Of a stretch of DNA of 64,000 nucleotides, positions 60,349 to 64,000 are shown one piece after another. Positions within the stretch are counted from its first letter, which is position 1, and each line of letters begins with the position of its first letter. Below the pieces are notes generated by a model, which did no database searches, was not told the origin of the DNA, and saw only the letters and a list, made by a program, of their open reading frames with translations. The translations under genes were made by a program, and so were the position numbers. The stretch is from Cellulophaga algicola DSM 14237 (GTDB taxonomy: Bacteria > Bacteroidota > Bacteroidia > Flavobacteriales > Flavobacteriaceae): assembly GCF_000186265.1 (NCBI RefSeq), contig NC_014934.1:3658001-3722000 (forward strand), read 5' to 3'.

Positions 60349-61648
60349 GTTAAGAGACATGGTTAACACAAGTTAAAGCTTAGACTTTGCACTAAATTAG
60401 TTTCTAACTTTGTTGCTTGTTGTTTATTTCTAAGATGTTTTTCATCAAAGTAACCTAAAAATACCTTTCTATAAAATACGTTCCAAATTCCATTGCCAAG
60501 TTCTTCAATTGCAACGTGTTTACCTTTTAAAGCAGCGGATACATATACGCAAAAATAAGATTTCCATCTTACAGCTCCACTTTCTGTTACTTTGAGTATT
60601 TTAACTTCGTGTCATACTCAAAGTTGGGTATTCTTTCGGGGAAGGGTCTCGTAGAGAAGTCATGTATATCAGCTGATGTTTTCATATCTAATGCTTCATG
60701 TGGTCTTATGGTATTATATTGTTTTACAAAGTGATTTAAACGTCTTTGTTGGGCTTTTAAATAATATACAGAAGGCTTGGCACAAGCAGCTTTTAAATCA
60801 CGATGCATGCGTTCATGTCTTCCGTTATTTTGTGGACTAGCAGGTTCAGAAAACACAGGACTAATACCTAGTTCAATAAACCAGTAGGAGAGTTGTGTAA
60901 AACGTTGTATTGCCCTTACAGAACCAAAAGGACTACCATTATATGTGTGTATTTGTTTAGGAATTCCATATATTCTAAAAACCCTTTTAAACTCTGCCTT
61001 AGCAGACTTTAAGTTTTCTTTATAGTGACCTTTAGCAGAGAATAAAAATCGACTTTTAGAGTCTGCAATTGTTAATGGATGACAATATATTTTATTACCC
61101 ATTAAGAACTTTCCCTTATAGTCTGCACTCCAAACTTCATTACATGATTAAGGGTCAAATATGGGGAAGACTGGCTTGACTCTTCTCATCCTTTTTTGAG
61201 GACATAGAAAACCGTTTCTTTTAAGAATATTATGAACATAACCACAGATGGGACTTCTTGACTTAAAAGTTCTTTAAACAATATCGCTCTACTTTTTTTA
61301 GCTCCCCAGAGTTTATATTTCTTCTTTAATTTTACAATACTATCAACGATATTCTCATTGGTTGCATTGGGGTGTTTGCCAGGTGCTCTTGACTGCTCTT
61401 TTAGCCCTTCATAACCTCGATTTTCAAACCGACTTATCAACTTATAAGCCATTGGTCGAGAGATTTCAAAACTTTTAAATAATTCTGTTATAGTATACTT
61501 TCCTGTACGTCATTCACAAATAAATTCGATTTTTTGCTCCATTGTTGTGCTTACTTTCCAAGGCATGATAATTTGATTTTTATCTCAAATTAACCCTTAA
61601 AAAAGTGTAAACCATGTGCCTTTAACTTTGTAAACGATGTGCCTTTAC
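60349..61648 (-). mobile_element. Decayed IS481-like element
   Basis: Terminal inverted repeats GTTAAGAGACATGGTTAACA (60349) and, inverted, TGTAAACCATGTGCCTTTAA (61606); the right end has a second direct TGTAAACGATGTGCCTTTA copy at 61629. The transposase inside is broken. Confidence 0.7.
60363..61566 (-). pseudogene. IS481-family transposase pseudogene
   Basis: From MPWKVSTTMEQKIEFICE a TGA stop follows, then HTH (ITELFKSFEISRPMAYKLIS). A frameshift near 61245 breaks the frame (SICGYVHNILKRNGFL continues in another) and a TAA interrupts before the DDE region (VWSADYKGKFLMGNK with the first Asp, HTYNGSPFG, NNGRHERMHRD). Another shift follows FEYDTKLKYSK before the C-terminal LKVTESGAVRWKSYF. 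At least four lesions. Not functional. Confidence 0.8.
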
Positions 61649-61667
61649 CATACCAAATTTTATTGCT

Positions 61668-63080
61668 TTACTTTCCAATACAAAAATTAGCAAATATATT
61701 TCCTAGCAAATCATCACTTGATATTTCACCAGTAATTTCACTAAAATGAAATAATGCTTGACGAATATCTATAGCCAATAAATCTCCAGAAAAACCAGAA
61801 TCCATTCCATATTGTACTTTTTGAATCTCTTCAAAGGCTTTTAAAAGTGAATTGTAATGTCTAGAATTGGTTACAATAGTTTCGTTGTTTCTAAGGGCTC
61901 CTGTGTTTATCAGTCCTAATAATTCTTCTTTTAAATCTTCTACGCCTTCACCCGTTTTCGCTGCGATAAAAATAGTTTTCAGCTGTGCAGATAATGATGC
62001 CATTTCAGAAGAAATAAGCGTGGTGGTTTCAGTAGCTATTTTATCTGCCTTATTGACCAACAAAAGAATAGATTTCTGTGGAAACTGATTTTTTATCTTT
62101 TCAATTTCTATTTTTAAAGCGTCTATCTGTTTTTTCTCTTTTATAAGTGCACCATCAATTAAATAAAGGACAACTTCTGCTTGTTTTATTTTTTCGAATG
62201 TTTTCTTTATCCCAATACCTTCAACAATATCTTGCGTTTCACGAATTCCTGCCGTATCAATAAACCGAAATCCGATACCATCAATAGATAGTTCATCCTC
62301 AATAGTATCACGGGTAGTACCCGCAATATCAGATACAATAGCTCTATCTTCGTTTAATAGCGAGTTTAATAAGGTAGATTTTCCAACATTAGGTTCGCCT
62401 ACAATAGCTACCGGAATTCCGTTTTTTATTACATTCCCTACAGCAAAAGAATCTATAAGACGTTTTAAGACCAACGTAATTCTATTGATAAGGTCTTGAA
62501 ACTGCGCTCTATTCGCAAACTCCACATCTTCCTCTGAAAAATCTAACTCTAATTCTATTAAGGAAGCAAAGTTCATTAGCTCTGCTCGCAATTCTTTTAT
62601 TTCATTGCTAAACCCGCCACGCATTTGCTGAATGGCAATTTGATGACTCGCAGCATTGTCCGAAGCAATAACATCTGCTACGGCTTCAGCCTGACTTAAA
62701 TCTATCTTTCCATTTAAAAAGGCACGTAAGGTAAACTCTCCGGCGTCTGCAGTTCTGCATCCATTTCTTAAAAATAATTGGATAATTTCTTGCTGAATAT
62801 AGGTGGAGCCATGGCATGAAATTTCTACTATATTTTCTCCAGTATAAGAATTAGGTCCTTTAAATATAGAGGCTAAAACTTCGTCTAAAATACGGTCTCC
62901 ATCTACAATATGTCCTAATAAAATGGTGTGTGTCTTTTGGTTGGATAGTTTTTTACCTTTCCTAGATACAAAATGGTTTGAAGCAATAGTAATAGCATCA
63001 TTACCAGAAAGGCGAATTATAGCAATGGCTCCCGCACCAGATGGTGTTGCTAGTGCTACTATAGTATCTTGTTGTATCAT
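61668..63080 (-). CDS. mnmE: tRNA modification GTPase MnmE
   Basis: 470 residues, full length. N-terminal folate-binding domain (GAGAIAIIRLSGNDA), helical domain, G domain with GEPNVGKST (G1), AGTTRDT (G2), DTAGI (G3), NKAD (G4), and the C-terminal FCIGK carrying the essential Cys. With MnmG modifies U34 of tRNAs. Housekeeping gene marking a return to core chromosome. Confidence 0.97.
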   Translation of the reverse strand: MIQQDTIVALATPSGAGAIAIIRLSGNDAITIASNHFVSRKGKKLSNQKTHTILLGHIVDGDRILDEVLASIFKGPNSYTGENIVEISCHGSTYIQQEIIQLFLRNGCRTADAGEFTLRAFLNGKIDLSQAEAVADVIASDNAASHQIAIQQMRGGFSNEIKELRAELMNFASLIELELDFSEEDVEFANRAQFQDLINRITLVLKRLIDSFAVGNVIKNGIPVAIVGEPNVGKSTLLNSLLNEDRAIVSDIAGTTRDTIEDELSIDGIGFRFIDTAGIRETQDIVEGIGIKKTFEKIKQAEVVLYLIDGALIKEKKQIDALKIEIEKIKNQFPQKSILLLVNKADKIATETTTLISSEMASLSAQLKTIFIAAKTGEGVEDLKEELLGLINTGALRNNETIVTNSRHYNSLLKAFEEIQKVQYGMDSGFSGDLLAIDIRQALFHFSEITGEISSDDLLGNIFANFCIGK

Positions 63081-63394
63081 GATGCAAAAATATAAAATAG
63101 AATCTGGTAATCTACTACCATAGTATAATATCTAGATTTAGCAGTCATTTATTAGAGGAATGCTAGGCTGTAAAAGGTCAAAAATATTGCTTAGTCATCT
63201 ATTCGTTAAAGGAATGTATAAAATAGTAAGCTTAGGTTTTAAAGTTTGGTTTAAGAAATTTTCAAAATACTTTTTTGCAACTGTAATTCAGGAATAAAGG
63301 CTTATGTCTGTGTATGTATAAATTGTTGTTTGTGAGTGGTTTGTGGTTATATAATCTATAATGTGTTGATCTATGTATTTTAAAATAATTGCAG
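63081..63394. other. Intergenic stretch, nothing recognised
   Basis: About 310 bp between mnmE and the hairpin before the last gene. No ORF or RNA gene found by eye. Confidence 0.45.
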
Positions 63395-63430
63395 GAAAAA
63401 ATGCCGTTTTATAAAAGCGGCATTTTTTTT
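63395..63430 (+). terminator. Hairpin with T tract upstream of the last gene
   Basis: AAATGCCG / CGGCATTT arms around TTTTATAAAAG, then TTTTT. No plus-strand gene precedes it, so it may end an unseen short transcript or serve the region bidirectionally. Confidence 0.6.
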
Positions 63431-63550
63431 GATATATACCTTTTTAGACCCGCAATAGAGGGGATTTTACAACGTACAAAATAAAAATATTTTATGATGG
63501 TGATTCATTCTATTTTGTACATTCGTTGTCCATTAACAATTAAATTATAT

Positions 63551-64000
63551 ATGAATAAATTAGCAGTAGTAGCAATGATTGCATTATTTTCTTTAGGAAA
63601 ATCTTATGCACAAGAAACAGAACAAGTTAAAGATTCTATCATAGTCGTAAAAGATATGATAAAAGAACAAGAGGATTTAAAGCAAATAGAACAAGCTAAA
63701 GTAGAAGCTGCCGCAGCAAAAGCAGAGCAGAAAGCGGCTGAAAAAGAACAAAAGGCAAAAGAAAAAGAGCAGAAAGCGGCTGAAAAAGAACAAAAGGCAA
63801 AAGAAAAAGAGCAGAAGAAAATAGCGAAAGAGCAGAAACAAGCAGAGAAAGAACAAAAGAAAGTTGAAAAGGAAGCTAAAAAGGCCGAAAAATTAAAAGA
63901 TCAAATAGCAGATAAAATACAAGATATTCAAAAAAGTGAAGACAAAATCGCTAAATACGATATGAAACTTGCAGAAGGTCAGCGTAAAGGCAAACTTTCT
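63551..64000 (+). CDS. Exported Lys/Glu-rich coiled-coil protein (partial, runs off right edge)
   Basis: 150 codons visible. A signal peptide (MNKLAVVAMIALFSLGKSYA, cleaved before QE) precedes a highly charged coiled coil (EKEQKAKEKEQKAAEKEQ-like). DNA for two of the units is a perfect 42-bp tandem (63725-63766, 63767-63808). Similar helical exported proteins occur across Bacteroidota; function unknown. A promoter-like TATTTTG lies about 40 bp upstream. Confidence 0.75.
   Translation, partial: MNKLAVVAMIALFSLGKSYAQETEQVKDSIIVVKDMIKEQEDLKQIEQAKVEAAAAKAEQKAAEKEQKAKEKEQKAAEKEQKAKEKEQKKIAKEQKQAEKEQKKVEKEAKKAEKLKDQIADKIQDIQKSEDKIAKYDMKLAEGQRKGKLS

Overview
The window looks like a chromosomal segment of a marine-type Flavobacteriaceae (Bacteroidota). 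The support is low GC, Bacteroidota-type lipoprotein signal peptides, LytTR and TPR-histidine-kinase regulators, short Crp/Fnr regulators of about 190 residues, a ribonucleotide reductase whose ATP-cone sits on NrdB, and the palindromic mini-repeat CCTGCCTGCCGGCAGGCAGG. No organism name can be derived from sequence alone.

Region 1 (1-26.8 kb) is accessory DNA. Nearly every gene lies on the minus strand, alone or in pairs, and is separated from the next by a degenerate hairpin repeat of about 125-210 bp. The repeat ends in inverted GCTACAAC/GTTGTAGC-like boxes and often has a central dyad such as GCCAAAT...ATTTGGC. I read this as an integron-like cassette array with attC-like sites; no integrase is inside the window. 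Cargo includes a TrlF-type PHP protein (partial), a truncated adenylate kinase, three YD-repeat proteins, two Crp/Fnr + short-chain-dehydrogenase pairs, a HigA remnant, a mobile-mystery-protein A/B (Xre + Fic) pair, an ankyrin protein, lipoproteins and a 444-residue unknown with a winged-helix-like start.

Six group II intron loci interrupt the repeats on the plus strand. Each has a 603-654 bp ORF-less intron ('A'). In three loci A is followed with no gap by a second intron ('B', 1867 bp where complete) encoding a 417-residue RT-maturase of the En-less, RmInt1-like class D type. At five of six loci A sits between GT and T of a GTT triplet in the repeat's right box. Two degraded IS110-family elements also lie here, one with a candidate bridge-RNA region.

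Region 2 (27-43 kb) is more ordinary chromosome: lipoproteins, a serine beta-lactamase-like hydrolase with TPRs, a SigZ-like ECF sigma factor beside a 37-residue metallothionein-like peptide, nrdB-nrdA, an uncharacterised four-gene cluster (M48 peptidase with TerB-like domains, DUF6882-like, Sm-like and a small paralogue) and a LytTR two-component pair.

Region 3 (43-49.3 kb) is a TetR-regulated RND efflux operon: TetR, adaptor, inner-membrane pump and TolC-like channel.

Region 4 (49.6-60 kb) is a DNA-damage-tolerance locus. A dinB-dnaE operon on the plus strand faces a UvrD-like helicase plus exonuclease-like/GIY-YIG operon on the minus strand. Both promoters carry the same paired TGGA-N5-TCCA dyads with identical 19-bp spacing, suggesting one regulator.

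Region 5 (60.3-64 kb) holds a decayed IS481-like element, mnmE, and the start of an exported lysine/glutamate-rich coiled-coil protein that runs off the window.
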